DNA of 64,000 nt, taken from contig NZ_JAPSLH010000004.1 in NCBI RefSeq assembly GCF_031180965.1, positions 124,001 to 188,000 on the forward strand, written 5' to 3'. The translations under genes and the position numbers were made by a program. This document shows positions 28,179 through 36,398 of the stretch, piece after piece (positions within the stretch are counted from its first letter, which is position 1; each line of letters begins with the position of its first letter). The notes below the pieces were generated by a model. The model saw nothing but the letters and a program-made list of their open reading frames with translations. It did not search any database and was not told where the DNA came from. This DNA comes from Chelativorans sp. GTDB taxonomy: Bacteria; Pseudomonadota; Alphaproteobacteria; Rhizobiales; Rhizobiaceae.

Positions 28179-28207
28179 TTGACGCAAGCCAAAGCCATCT
28201 CTAAAGA
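28179..28207 (+). promoter_or_regulatory. Promoter for the SAM-II riboswitch and metZ
   Basis: TTGACG (28179-28184), 17 bases, TAAAGA (28202-28207). Transcription would begin near 28213, exactly at the 5' edge of the riboswitch, which supports an otherwise moderate match. Confidence 0.55.
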
Positions 28208-28211
28208 GGCA

Positions 28212-28268
28212 TTATCCCGTGGTGATTTGGCCGGTCGGCTTGCAGCCACGTTAAACAAGTCGCTAAAA
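28212..28268 (+). ncRNA. SAM-II riboswitch
   Basis: The conserved SAM-II core is present: CCCGTGGTGATTTG, then GGCCGGTCGGCTTGCAGCC, then CACGTTAAACAAGTCGCTAAA, forming the compact H-type pseudoknot that binds S-adenosylmethionine. This class is found mainly in alphaproteobacteria before methionine genes. Here it precedes metZ by about 60 bases, with an intrinsic terminator between. Confidence 0.95.
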
Positions 28269-28287
28269 GGCCGTGCTCGATTGCTCG

Positions 28288-28314
28288 AACCGGCTCTCCG
28301 CGGCCGGTTTTTTT
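28288..28314 (+). terminator. Intrinsic terminator between riboswitch and metZ
   Basis: Stem AACCGGC/GCCGGTT with an 8-base loop, followed by seven T. It lies 20 bases after the SAM-II core and 14 bases before the metZ start, so SAM binding could promote termination. Confidence 0.8.
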
Positions 28315-28327
28315 GTTGAGCAGAGCT

Positions 28328-29518
28328 ATGGCGAAAAGATTCGAAGACGACTGGAAGCCGCAGACCCGCCTGGTTCATGGCGGCACGCTGCGTTCGCCGT
28401 TCGGCGAGACATCCGAGGCCCTGTTCCTGACGCAGGGCTTCGTCTACGAAACCGCCGAAGCCGCCGAAGCCCGCTTCAAGGGCGAGGAGCCGGGCTTCAT
28501 CTATTCGCGGTATGCGAACCCCACCGTCGACATGTTCGAGCAGCGCATGTGCGCGCTGGAGGGCGCGGAGGACGCGCGCGCCACAAGCTCCGGCATGGCC
28601 GCCGTCGCCGCCGCCCTGCTCTGCTCGCTCAAGGCCGGGGACCACGTCGTATCGGCGCGCGCCCTTTTCGGCTCCTGCCGCTGGATCATCGACACTCTGA
28701 TGCCGCGCTACGGCATCGAGACCACCCTTGTCGACGGAACGGACCTCAAGGCCTGGGAAGGAGCGGTGCGCAGGAACACCAAGCTGTTCTTCCTCGAAAG
28801 CCCCACCAACCCCACCTTGGAGGTCTGCGACATCGCCGGAATTGCGGGGCTGGCCGACAGCATCGGCGCGCGCGTGGTGGTCGACAACGTCTTTGCGACG
28901 CCGCTCCTGCAGAAGCCGCTCGAGCTCGGCGCCCATGTGGTCGTTTACTCGGCGACCAAGCATATTGATGGACAGGGGCGCTGTCTCGGCGGGATCGTGC
29001 TTTCCGACAAGGCCTGGATCGACGAGAACCTGCACGATTATTTCCGCCACACGGGGCCGAGCCTTTCGCCTTTCAATGCATGGACGCTGCTCAAGGGGCT
29101 GGAGACGCTGCCCGTCCGCGTGCGCCAGCAGATGGAAAGCGCGGCGCGCGTGGCCGACTACCTGGCCGAGCATCCCAAGATCGCCCGGGTGATTTATCCG
29201 GGCCGCCCCGACCACCCACAGGCGGACCTGGTGAAGCGGCAGATGAAGGGCGGCTCGACGCTTGTGTGCCTGGATCTCAAGGGCGGCAAGCAGGCCGCCT
29301 TCGCCTTTTCCAACGCGCTGAGGATCATCCGTATCTCCAACAATCTGGGCGACGCCAAGAGCCTGATAACGCATCCGGCCACCACCACGCACAAGAACCT
29401 TTCGGAAGAGGCTCGCGCGGAAGCGGGGATCCATCAGGGAACGCTGCGCCTTTCGCTCGGGCTGGAAGACACCGGCGACCTCATCGCCGATCTCGACCAG
29501 GCACTCTCGAAGGTTTAG
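28328..29518 (+). CDS. metZ: O-succinylhomoserine sulfhydrylase
   Basis: A 396-residue PLP enzyme that makes homocysteine from O-succinylhomoserine and sulfide, by direct sulfhydrylation. Motifs: FIYSRYANPTVDMFEQR, ATSSGMAAVAAALL, FLESPTNPTLEV, VVDNVFATP and YSATKHIDGQGR with the PLP Lys, then LGDAKSLITHPATTTH. That a SAM-II riboswitch precedes it agrees with methionine synthesis. The ATG at 28328 is close after the terminator hairpin and has only a weak ribosome site (GAGCAGAG). It converges on the CDP-alcohol transferase gene. Confidence 0.95.
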   Translation: MAKRFEDDWKPQTRLVHGGTLRSPFGETSEALFLTQGFVYETAEAAEARFKGEEPGFIYSRYANPTVDMFEQRMCALEGAEDARATSSGMAAVAAALLCSLKAGDHVVSARALFGSCRWIIDTLMPRYGIETTLVDGTDLKAWEGAVRRNTKLFFLESPTNPTLEVCDIAGIAGLADSIGARVVVDNVFATPLLQKPLELGAHVVVYSATKHIDGQGRCLGGIVLSDKAWIDENLHDYFRHTGPSLSPFNAWTLLKGLETLPVRVRQQMESAARVADYLAEHPKIARVIYPGRPDHPQADLVKRQMKGGSTLVCLDLKGGKQAAFAFSNALRIIRISNNLGDAKSLITHPATTTHKNLSEEARAEAGIHQGTLRLSLGLEDTGDLIADLDQALSKV

Positions 29519-29519
29519 G

Positions 29520-30155
29520 TCAGCGGAACACCAGCCTCGCAAGCACGATGCGGGAGACCGCGGTGTAGAGCGTAAGCGCTGTAAAGACATAGGCAAACGC
29601 CGGGAACCACCGGGGAAACAGGCAGGCAAGCACGAAGACCGACAGCGTCTCGCCTGCCTCCGCCAGCCCCGTCGTGAAGAAGAAACTCTTCTGGCCGCGC
29701 GCCTCGGTGGACATGCGGCGCTTTTCCGCAATCGCGGCATAGGCGAGGAAACTTGCGCCGTTCACATAAAAGGAAAAGAGCAGAACGGCACCCGCGAGGC
29801 CGTTCGCCTCGGGATCGTTGAGCACGAAGCCGAGCGGAACGGCGCCATAGAAGGCGAAATCGAAGACGATGTCCATGTATCCGCCGAGATCGGTTCTGCC
29901 GTTGAGGCGCGCCACCGCCCCGTCAAGCCCATCGCCGAGGCGGCTCACAAGGATGAGCGCCAGCGCCGCCCAGAAGTGGCCGAAGGCAACGGCCAGCGCC
30001 GCTGAAAGGCCGAGGGCAAGGCCGGCGACGGTGATGGCGTTTGCGGAGATGCCTGCATCCGCCAGGCGGCGCGCCAGCATTGAAAGAAGCGGCTCCAGTT
30101 TCCTTCGCCCCCAGCCATCGATCACGGTGCTGCTCCCGCTCCTGCCCAATGACAT
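29520..30155 (-). CDS. CDP-alcohol phosphatidyltransferase family protein
   Basis: A 211-residue membrane enzyme with about six hydrophobic segments. The family signature DG-x2-AR-x8-G-x3-D-x3-D is complete: [22 protein letters not shown]. The enzyme would join a CDP-linked lipid and an alcohol in phospholipid synthesis, but the alcohol cannot be told from the sequence. The ATG at 30155 is chosen; one 30 bases earlier adds ten residues. It is divergent from apaG. Confidence 0.88.
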   Translation of the reverse strand: MSLGRSGSSTVIDGWGRRKLEPLLSMLARRLADAGISANAITVAGLALGLSAALAVAFGHFWAALALILVSRLGDGLDGAVARLNGRTDLGGYMDIVFDFAFYGAVPLGFVLNDPEANGLAGAVLLFSFYVNGASFLAYAAIAEKRRMSTEARGQKSFFFTTGLAEAGETLSVFVLACLFPRWFPAFAYVFTALTLYTAVSRIVLARLVFR

Positions 30156-30237
30156 TGATCTATATCGCCGCGGGATACATATCACCTGTCACATATCGGT
30201 GTGCTGCCGAGATCGGAGCCTTGCGGGGACAGTGCCC

Positions 30238-30630
30238 ATGTATCGAGCGGTAACCCACGGTATAGAAGTCTGCGTCGAGCCGTTCTTCCTGCCGGAACGA
30301 TCCGACCCCGACGAAAGCCGCTACTTCTGGGCCTATCAGGTGACCATCGCCAACCGCTCTTCGACAACGGTGAAACTCTTGTCGCGCTATTGGCGCATCA
30401 CCGATGCGATGGGCCGCGTGGAGGAGGTGCGCGGGGACGGAGTGGTGGGAGAGCAGCCCGAGCTGGAGCCGGGAGGCACGTTCCGCTACACGTCCGGCTG
30501 CCCTCTTGGCACCTCCTCCGGCATCATGGTGGGGCACTACACCATGCGAACCGCAGAAGGCGGCATGCTGGAGGTGAAAATTCCCGCCTTCTCGCTCGAT
30601 TTTCCCGGCGATGAGGTATCGCTGAACTAG
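30238..30630 (+). CDS. apaG: Co2+/Mg2+ efflux protein ApaG
   Basis: A 130-residue protein with the fibronectin III-like ApaG fold: [21 protein letters not shown] at the start, [28 protein letters not shown], then [23 protein letters not shown] and the end [11 protein letters not shown]. ApaG is linked to cobalt/magnesium resistance and Ap4A phenotypes in enterobacteria; its direct activity is unclear. In many Rhizobiales it is next to metZ, as here. Confidence 0.95.
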   Translation: MYRAVTHGIEVCVEPFFLPERSDPDESRYFWAYQVTIANRSSTTVKLLSRYWRITDAMGRVEEVRGDGVVGEQPELEPGGTFRYTSGCPLGTSSGIMVGHYTMRTAEGGMLEVKIPAFSLDFPGDEVSLN

Positions 30631-30661
30631 CGCGGCTTCGAGCCCTCGAATGAGCGCTCCG

Positions 30662-30685
30662 CGTGGTTGGCCACGGCTTCAACCA
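30662..30685. terminator. Hairpin between convergent apaG and DUF1127 genes
   Basis: A 7-bp perfect stem, GTGGTTG/CAACCAC, with a 10-base loop, in the 104-base gap between convergent genes. There is no T-run on either side, so termination would be weak. Confidence 0.35.
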
Positions 30686-30734
30686 CCCTTCGACGGCGGA
30701 CGAACTATAGCCCCATCTCCACTGATAGAATGAG

Positions 30735-30950
30735 CTAGCGCCAGAACGGCCTTGTGCATTCTCGGCGCACGTCCTCAGGCCTCAGACCGATGTCCGCGAG
30801 CAGGTGGTCGTCGAGTTCCGAAAGGTGCAGGCGCTGCCGCCGGCGCGCCTCGAGGCGGAGGATGAACCGGAGGAGAGTGGAGACAGAACGGCGAAAGCGA
30901 CTGCGGCAGAGGCCGGCCTGGGTCCGCTTGACGGCGGGGGATGTCTGCAT
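30735..30950 (-). CDS. DUF1127 small protein
   Basis: A 71-residue basic protein. The C-terminal part, LHLSELDDHLLADIGLRPEDVRRE, is the DUF1127 core, preceded by an Arg-rich helix. Some DUF1127 proteins act in RNA turnover or phosphate metabolism in Agrobacterium, but this one is longer and its role is unknown. AGGAG lies 8 bases upstream of the ATG. It is divergent from the ArsR-like gene, with a 66-base shared gap. Confidence 0.85.
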   Translation of the reverse strand: MQTSPAVKRTQAGLCRSRFRRSVSTLLRFILRLEARRRQRLHLSELDDHLLADIGLRPEDVRRECTRPFWR

Positions 30951-31016
30951 CGTCTTGCTCCTTCGAGAGAAGCAATAGCAGTTGTCTGACGGCGATAGTT
31001 TGCTTAGGATCGAAGT

Positions 31017-31694
31017 ATGAAAGCAGGAACGGACCTGGCGCAGATCGGCAGCCTCGTAGGCGATCCTGCCCGCGCGAACATGCTGGCCGCTCTCATGGGC
31101 GGAACGGCGCTCACAGCGAGCGAACTGGCGCTGGAGGCCGGCGTGGGCCTGCCCACTGCCAGCGCGCATCTGGCCAAGCTTGCTGACGGTGGCCTCATCA
31201 GGATGCAGCGGCAGGGGCGGCACCGCTACTATGCGCTTTCAGACCAAAGCGTCGCAGCGATGCTGGAGAGCATCATGGGCGTAGCGGCGACGGTAGGGCC
31301 AAAACGCGTCCTGCCCGGGCCGCGCGACAAAGCCTTGCGCGAGGCGCGCGTGTGCTACGATCACCTGGCGGGAGAGATGGGGGTGATGATGCTCGACCGC
31401 TTCGTCGCCAAAGGTCTCATCCTAATCGAAGGCGAGCGCGCCGAGATCAGCGATGCAGGCGCGGACTATTTTACGCGTTTCGGAATCGACCTAGGCGGGC
31501 TTGGCAAGAACCGCCGGCCGGTGTGCCGCACCTGCCTCGACTGGAGCGTGCGCCGCGCGCATCTGGCAGGCGGCATTGGAGCGGCGCTGCTGGACCGCAT
31601 GCTGGGGCTGGATTGGGCAAAGCGGGAACAGCACAGCCGCATCCTGCGCTTCACGCCGATCGGCCGGCGAAAATTCGAGATATTTATCCGGTGA
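31017..31694 (+). CDS. ArsR-family winged-helix regulator with C-terminal CxxC
   Basis: A 225-residue regulator. The N-terminal 95 residues form an ArsR-type winged helix (IGSLVGDPARANMLAALMGG, LTASELALEAGVGLPTASAHLAKL). The C-terminal half holds VCRTCLDWSVRRAHLAGG, with a CxxC followed by conserved Trp and His, which may bind a metal or respond to oxidation. It is twice as long as small ArsR sensors and belongs to a branch common in Rhizobiales. It is divergent from the DUF1127 gene, which it may regulate. Confidence 0.85.
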   Translation: MKAGTDLAQIGSLVGDPARANMLAALMGGTALTASELALEAGVGLPTASAHLAKLADGGLIRMQRQGRHRYYALSDQSVAAMLESIMGVAATVGPKRVLPGPRDKALREARVCYDHLAGEMGVMMLDRFVAKGLILIEGERAEISDAGADYFTRFGIDLGGLGKNRRPVCRTCLDWSVRRAHLAGGIGAALLDRMLGLDWAKREQHSRILRFTPIGRRKFEIFIR

Positions 31695-31700
31695 CCCCTC

Positions 31701-31733
31701 CTCCGCCCGAGCCGCCTCAGGCGGCGGGCGGAG
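31701..31733. terminator. Strong GC hairpin between convergent genes
   Basis: CTCCGCCC pairs with GGGCGGAG and, above a GA bulge, GCCGCCT pairs with AGGCGGC. It starts 7 bases after the ArsR-like stop and is 25 bases from the end of the ferritin-like gene on the other strand. No T-run is seen. Confidence 0.5.
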
Positions 31734-31758
31734 AAAGGCGCACATGGTCAGCTGAAGG

Positions 31759-32265
31759 CTACTCGGCGGCGGCCAGGTTGATGCGGCTCTCGGCAAGCTG
31801 CGTCAGCTTCTGGTCGGTGGCCTTTTCCTGGGCGAGGTTTTTCTTCAACAGTTCCGCGCATTCCTTATGGCCGAGCTGCTCAGCCCAGGTCACGAGCGTG
31901 CCGTAGCGGGTGATCTCATAGTGCTCGACCGCCTGCGCCGCGGCGATAAGGGCGGCGTCCAGGACCTGCGGATCCTCGACCTCGCCGGCGATTTCGTTCG
32001 ACTCCTCGATGATGCCGTCGATAGCGGGGCAGTTCACGCCCTTGGCCTGCATATTCATCTTCTGGAACACCTGCTCCAGGTTCTGGATTTGGCCTTCGGT
32101 CTCCTTCAGATGATGCTCGAAGCCCTGCTTCAGCTGGCTGTTGCTGGCCTTCTGGATCATTTGGGGCAGGGCTTTCATGATCTGCTTTTCAGCATAGTAG
32201 ATGTCCTGCAGGGTATGGACGAATAGATCGTCCATGCTCTTGATCTCTTTCGAAAACAGACCCAT
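31759..32265 (-). CDS. Ferritin-like DUF892 (YciE/YciF-type) protein
   Basis: A 168-residue, almost all-helical protein of the DUF892 family, a di-iron-like four-helix bundle. Key pieces: MDDLFVHTLQDIYYAEKQIMKALP with the first Glu, HHLKETEGQIQNLEQVF, and AAAQAVEHYEITRYGTL with the later Glu/His. Members are induced by stress and osmotic shock; the enzyme role is unknown. AGAGGAACGAGACG precedes the start, and an EcfG-type promoter is about 65 bases upstream. Confidence 0.92.
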   Translation of the reverse strand: MGLFSKEIKSMDDLFVHTLQDIYYAEKQIMKALPQMIQKASNSQLKQGFEHHLKETEGQIQNLEQVFQKMNMQAKGVNCPAIDGIIEESNEIAGEVEDPQVLDAALIAAAQAVEHYEITRYGTLVTWAEQLGHKECAELLKKNLAQEKATDQKLTQLAESRINLAAAE

Positions 32266-32331
32266 CGTCTCGTTCCTCTTCTTCTCGTGTTCGACCGGGC
32301 GGCAACTGCCTCCGCCCTGGCTCATGGGTCT

Positions 32332-32357
32332 AACACCTCGCGGGGCTGCTCTGTTCC
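32332..32357 (-). promoter_or_regulatory. EcfG-type general stress promoter for the ferritin-like gene
   Basis: On the minus strand GGAAC (32357-32353), 17 bases, then TGTT (32335-32332). This matches the EcfG/RpoE2 consensus of alphaproteobacteria and would give a leader of about 60 bases. Confidence 0.6.
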
Positions 32358-32714
32358 AACCTTCGCCGTGTGTACGGCCTCCCAGTCTGTGACATTTCAG
32401 CCACGGTCGTGAAAGATCGTCCCACCGCCACAGCGGCGCCCAGATCAGTCCCATTTTCCGCCACGGACCGGGTGTCTCTGGAGCCCAGTTAACAAACGCG
32501 TTCACCGAGTATTCATGCGTTTTTACTAAATTGCGCTCGGAGGGACGTTCAGACAGTCGGGACACGCGACCATGGGGTTCATCAAGTTGATCGTTGCCTG
32601 CGTAAAGGCCGTCCGTGACTTCTTCGCGCCGCGATATCATCCGGAGCGCCACTATATGCGGGGGCCGGGTCCGGCTTGCGCGCGGCGTCGGGGCGGCGGC
32701 CAGTCCGCTCACGC
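32358..32714. other. Spacer between stress gene promoter and TRAP cluster
   Basis: About 360 bases upstream of the ferritin-like gene. The only open frame with any credit is a 48-codon one (listed separately). No RNA gene, repeat or terminator is evident. Confidence 0.35.
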
Positions 32715-32718
32715 CTAG
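32572..32718 (+). CDS. Possible small protein, 48 residues
   Basis: An ATG-started frame whose first 30 residues (MGFIKLIVACVKAVRDFFAP) form a short hydrophobic and amphipathic stretch, then turn Arg/Gly-rich. A GGAGGGA lies about 30 bases upstream, too far to serve it. I do not recognise the product; its 3' end overlaps the end of the opposing DUF1850 gene by 4 bases. It may be a chance frame. Confidence 0.2.
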   Translation: MGFIKLIVACVKAVRDFFAPRYHPERHYMRGPGPACARRRGGGQSAHA

Positions 32719-33083
32719 CGGGCGACGCTACAGGACCTCAGGAGGACGGGGGCGCCTGGTGCGGCGCCCAGGTCAAGGCACCTTCCGTCGGCGCAGAGGC
32801 GCCAGGGGCTCCCGGTGGCGCCGGATGCGGCAAGGCGAAGCTCCGGAATCGGACCGAGCTTCGGAACATAGACCCACCATCCATCGAGAATGCGCGCATC
32901 CGGCGGCGGCTCCATTCCGGCTCCCGAGCCTTTAACCCGGGCTTCCATGATCTGCAGGCCAGCCGGCGTAACCTGCCACGTCTCCCGCCATTCAAGCTTT
33001 TCGACCGAATGGATCCAGGAGAGCGTGAACAGGCCGGAAGCGAGCGTCAGCGCCTTGCCGGCAGCGAACAGGCAGGCCGACAC
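32715..33083 (-). CDS. DUF1850 protein of a TAXI-TRAP transporter
   Basis: A 122-residue protein of the DUF1850 family, which accompanies TAXI-type TRAP transporters. It shows the family features FTLSWIHSVEKLEWRETWQV and ARVKGSGAGMEPPPDARI with the end of a beta-sandwich. The N-terminus has a hydrophobic run that may be an export signal. The GTG at 33083 lies two bases after the permease stop, with GAGGAG six bases upstream, so it is coupled to it. Its role in transport is unknown. Confidence 0.85.
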   Translation of the reverse strand: MSACLFAAGKALTLASGLFTLSWIHSVEKLEWRETWQVTPAGLQIMEARVKGSGAGMEPPPDARILDGWWVYVPKLGPIPELRLAASGATGSPWRLCADGRCLDLGAAPGAPVLLRSCSVAR

Positions 33084-33085
33084 CG

Positions 33086-35209
33086 CTACTCCTCGACGAG
33101 CTTCTGCGGCGGCTCGGCCCGTTTGCCGCGCGCGAGGTACCAGTGCAGGCCAAGGAGAAGCGCGGAAAGCAGGAAGCCGAGCTCGTCCGTCCATGGCAGC
33201 GCCAGCACCAGAAGCAGGCCGGCGGCGAAGGCGGTCACGCGCTCCCAGAGCGCCATGGGGCGCAGCCAGAAGCCAACGAAGGCCATGCCCCACAGCGCCA
33301 CGCCCAGAGAAGCCTTGAATACGACATAGAGGACCTCGACCGGATAACCCCAGGCCGCGGCGATCGCTCCGCCCTCCTGCAGCATCAGCGACGGCGTGTA
33401 GACGGCCATGAAAGGCACGACAAAGCCGGCAACGGCGAGTCTCGTTGCCTGGACGGCGATCTTGAGGCCAGAGGTCTTGGCCATCGGCGCTGCCGCGAAG
33501 GCGGCGAGTGCCACCGGCGGGGTCAAATCGGCCATGATGCCGAAGTAGAACACGAACATGTGGCTGACGACCAAGGGCACGCCGAGTTCGAGCAGCGCCG
33601 GGCCCGCCAGCGACGAGGTGATGATGTAGTTCGGAATGGTCGGAATGCCCATGCCGAGGACGAGGCAGGTGATCATTGTCAGGACCAGCGACAGGAACAA
33701 ATTGTCCCTGCCGATGGCGATGATGGCGCCGATGAAGGTGGAGGCGATGCCGGTCAGTGTCAGCGTGCCGATGACGACGCCGACAATGGCGCAGGCGATG
33801 CCGACCGGCAGCGCATTCTTGGCGCCTTCGGCAAGCGACTCGCGGCAGATCAGCAGCGTCTCGCGGCCGCCCTTGAAGGCAAGGCAGCCGACGATCAGAG
33901 CCAGCAGGACGATCGCCAGCAGGTCGACGCCGTAGCGGATGAAGGAGGCGGCCGCGAGGCCAAGCGCAATCCAGAACACCACACGGAAGGCGAACGGGCC
34001 TATCAGAGCGGCAATCGGCGTGCCGAGGATGAGCACCACGGTGAGCGCCAGGCCCATCGTGCCGGCGAAGATCGGCGTGTAGCCGGCAAACAGCAGGTAA
34101 ACCAGGACGGCGAGCGGCAGCACCAGCGGCCAGTGCTTGCGCAGGGCCGCCCAAGGGTTGGGCAATTCGGACTTGTTCATGCCCTTGAGGCCCGCCTTGC
34201 CGGCCTCCAGATGCACGGTCCAGAAGCAGACGCCGAAATAGAGGAAGGCAGGGATGATCGCCGCCTTGACGATTTCGGCATAGGGGACGTTTAGCGTCTC
34301 GGCCATGATGAAGGCGACGGCGCCCATGACCGGCGGCATGATCTGGCCGCCCATCGAGGAGGTCGCCTCGACTCCGCCGGCGAATTCGGAGCGAAAGCCG
34401 AAGCGCTTCATCAGCGGGATGGTGAACTGGCCGCTCGCGACCACATTGGCCACGCCCGAACCGGAAATGGTGCCCATCAGGGCAGAGGACAGCACGCAGA
34501 CCTGGGCCGGCCCGCCGCGCGCCCCGCCGACGAGGCCGAGCGCGAAATCGTTGAACAGCGCGATCATGCCGGCGCGCTCAAGGAAGGCGGCGAACACGAC
34601 GAAGATGAAGATATAGGCGGCCGACACGTAGATCGGCGTGCCGTAGATGCCTTCGGTACCGAAGCCGATATGCTCGATGATCTGCGCGAAATCGTAGCCG
34701 CGATGGATGAACGGCCCGGGCATGTACTGGCCGAAGAAGCAATAGGCCAGGAAAATGCCGGAGATGATGGTGAGCGGCAGGCCCATCAGCCGGCGCGCGC
34801 CCTCGAAGACCAGGACGATCAGCACCACCCCGACGATCAGATCCGGCGTGGTATGAAAGCCGCCGGCGCGCATCAGCAGATCCCGGTAGAAGATCCAGTT
34901 GTAGACGCCGGTGAGAAAGCCGAGCACGCCAAGGATCCAGAGGATGGAGCGCGTCACCTTGGATTCGGTTCTGAGATTGCCGAGCAGCGCGAATCCGAGG
35001 AGCAGCAGGAAACCCACATGCATCGCCCGCACGACCTGGCTCGGTAGGGTGCCATAGGCCGCCGTCCAGAGCTGGAACAGGGAGAAGGCGATGGCGATGG
35101 AGTAGGCCGCCGTCCCCCAGAAACCGGCGCCCCATCCCGTGGGGAGCCCTTCGGTCGGGACCTCGTCCGCGGGCGCGAGAATGTTTTTCGGGTGAGGGGT
35201 GTCGGTCAT
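33086..35209 (-). CDS. TRAP transporter fused permease (DctQM-type)
   Basis: A 707-residue inner-membrane protein with about 16-18 hydrophobic segments: a small (DctQ-like) part fused to the large (DctM-like) channel. Conserved parts include AYIFIFVVFAAFLERAGM, the GSGVANVVASGQFTIPLMKR block, MGGQIMPPVMGAVAFIMAE and TCLVLGMGIPTIPNYIITS. It carries a small organic acid with Na+ into the cell together with the TAXI receptor encoded just upstream. Nothing visible defines the substrate. Confidence 0.95.
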   Translation of the reverse strand: MTDTPHPKNILAPADEVPTEGLPTGWGAGFWGTAAYSIAIAFSLFQLWTAAYGTLPSQVVRAMHVGFLLLLGFALLGNLRTESKVTRSILWILGVLGFLTGVYNWIFYRDLLMRAGGFHTTPDLIVGVVLIVLVFEGARRLMGLPLTIISGIFLAYCFFGQYMPGPFIHRGYDFAQIIEHIGFGTEGIYGTPIYVSAAYIFIFVVFAAFLERAGMIALFNDFALGLVGGARGGPAQVCVLSSALMGTISGSGVANVVASGQFTIPLMKRFGFRSEFAGGVEATSSMGGQIMPPVMGAVAFIMAETLNVPYAEIVKAAIIPAFLYFGVCFWTVHLEAGKAGLKGMNKSELPNPWAALRKHWPLVLPLAVLVYLLFAGYTPIFAGTMGLALTVVLILGTPIAALIGPFAFRVVFWIALGLAAASFIRYGVDLLAIVLLALIVGCLAFKGGRETLLICRESLAEGAKNALPVGIACAIVGVVIGTLTLTGIASTFIGAIIAIGRDNLFLSLVLTMITCLVLGMGIPTIPNYIITSSLAGPALLELGVPLVVSHMFVFYFGIMADLTPPVALAAFAAAPMAKTSGLKIAVQATRLAVAGFVVPFMAVYTPSLMLQEGGAIAAAWGYPVEVLYVVFKASLGVALWGMAFVGFWLRPMALWERVTAFAAGLLLVLALPWTDELGFLLSALLLGLHWYLARGKRAEPPQKLVEE

Positions 35210-35297
35210 GCGGTCCTAGACTTTAGGGAACAGGGCGATGCACCCCCTCCGGCCTGGCGGTTGCCAGAGGGGGCGGAGCCGGACGAGCCGTCTCGGC

Positions 35298-36254
35298 TTA
35301 CAGCAGGCCCTTTTCCTTGTAATAGCGCTCGGCGCCCGGATGGAGCGGGATCGGCATGCCCTCGGTCGCGGTTTCCAGCTTGATCTCCTTGGCCGCCGCG
35401 TGCGCGGCGGTCAGCCGGTCTAGATTCTCGAAGAGCTGCTTGGTCATCTGGTAGGCCGTCTCGTCCGAGACATCGGCGTGTGTGACCAGCATGTTGCCGA
35501 CCGCAGCCGTGTTCACATCCTCGGCCTGGCCCTCATAGGTTCCGGCGGGGATGGTGGCCGACATATAGGGCGCGCCGATCTTTTCCACGATTTCGGCCGG
35601 CACCGCCACGACGGTGATGGCGAGCGAGGTGGAGAGATCGCGGATCGAGGCAACGCCGAGACCTGCCGATTGAAGCGTGGCATCAAGCTGCCGGTTCTTG
35701 ATCAGCTCTACGGATTCGGCGAAAGGCAGGTACTCGACCTTGCCCAGATCCTCATAGCTCATGCCCGCGGCCGCGAAGATGGCGCGGGCGTTCAGCTCGG
35801 TGCCGGACGCAGGCGCCCCAACCGAAAGGCTCTTGCCCTTAAGATCCTCGAGCGTCTTGATGCCGGAATCGGTGCTGGCGACGATCTGGATGTAATTGGG
35901 ATAGATCGCCGCGATGCCGCGCAGCTTGTCGAGCTTGCCTGGGAAACCGGCCTCCGTGTCGCCCTCCCAACCGAGCTTGACGGAATCGCCGAGCGCGAAG
36001 GCGATCTCGCCGCGGCCCTGCTGCAGCAGATTCAGGTTTTCGACCGAAGCCTTGGTGGCCTGGACCTGGGTGCGCGATCCCTCGATCTTCTCGCCGTATA
36101 TTTCGGAAAGCGCGACGCCCAAGGGATAGTAGACGCCGGACGTGCCGCCGGTGAGCACGTTAATGAATTCCTGCGCGCCGGCAGTGGCCGCCTGCAAGCC
36201 GAGGCCGAGCGCGACAGCGCCGGCAGCCAGATGTTTCTTCTTCAAGCCAAGCAT
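35298..36254 (-). CDS. TAXI-family TRAP transporter solute receptor
   Basis: A 318-residue periplasmic receptor with a signal peptide (MLGLKKKHLAAGAVALGLGL, cleavage near TAGAQEF). The family start FINVLTGGTSGVYYPLG is clear, with NLNLLQQGRGEIAFALGDSV and GKSLSVGAPASGTELNARAIF later. TAXI receptors bind compounds such as glutamate or other organic acids. GGAGGAG lies six bases before the ATG. It is first in the operon receptor-permease-DUF1850. Confidence 0.95.
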   Translation of the reverse strand: MLGLKKKHLAAGAVALGLGLQAATAGAQEFINVLTGGTSGVYYPLGVALSEIYGEKIEGSRTQVQATKASVENLNLLQQGRGEIAFALGDSVKLGWEGDTEAGFPGKLDKLRGIAAIYPNYIQIVASTDSGIKTLEDLKGKSLSVGAPASGTELNARAIFAAAGMSYEDLGKVEYLPFAESVELIKNRQLDATLQSAGLGVASIRDLSTSLAITVVAVPAEIVEKIGAPYMSATIPAGTYEGQAEDVNTAAVGNMLVTHADVSDETAYQMTKQLFENLDRLTAAHAAAKEIKLETATEGMPIPLHPGAERYYKEKGLL

Positions 36255-36398
36255 GTTCTTCTCCTCCAACGCCATCCCGCACTCCCTGACGGAGCGCGAC
36301 CACCGCGGCGCAGGGCCGCGATGGGCTGGCGCACCATAGCGGGACGGCGCGGCGGTGAAAACCGTCCGCGCGCTCCGACTTTCGGTTAGGCGAGCCGC

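Noticed and set aside
33143-34294. 383-codon frame opposite the TRAP permease
   Set aside because: Composition is highly charged and repetitive, the signature of an antisense shadow.
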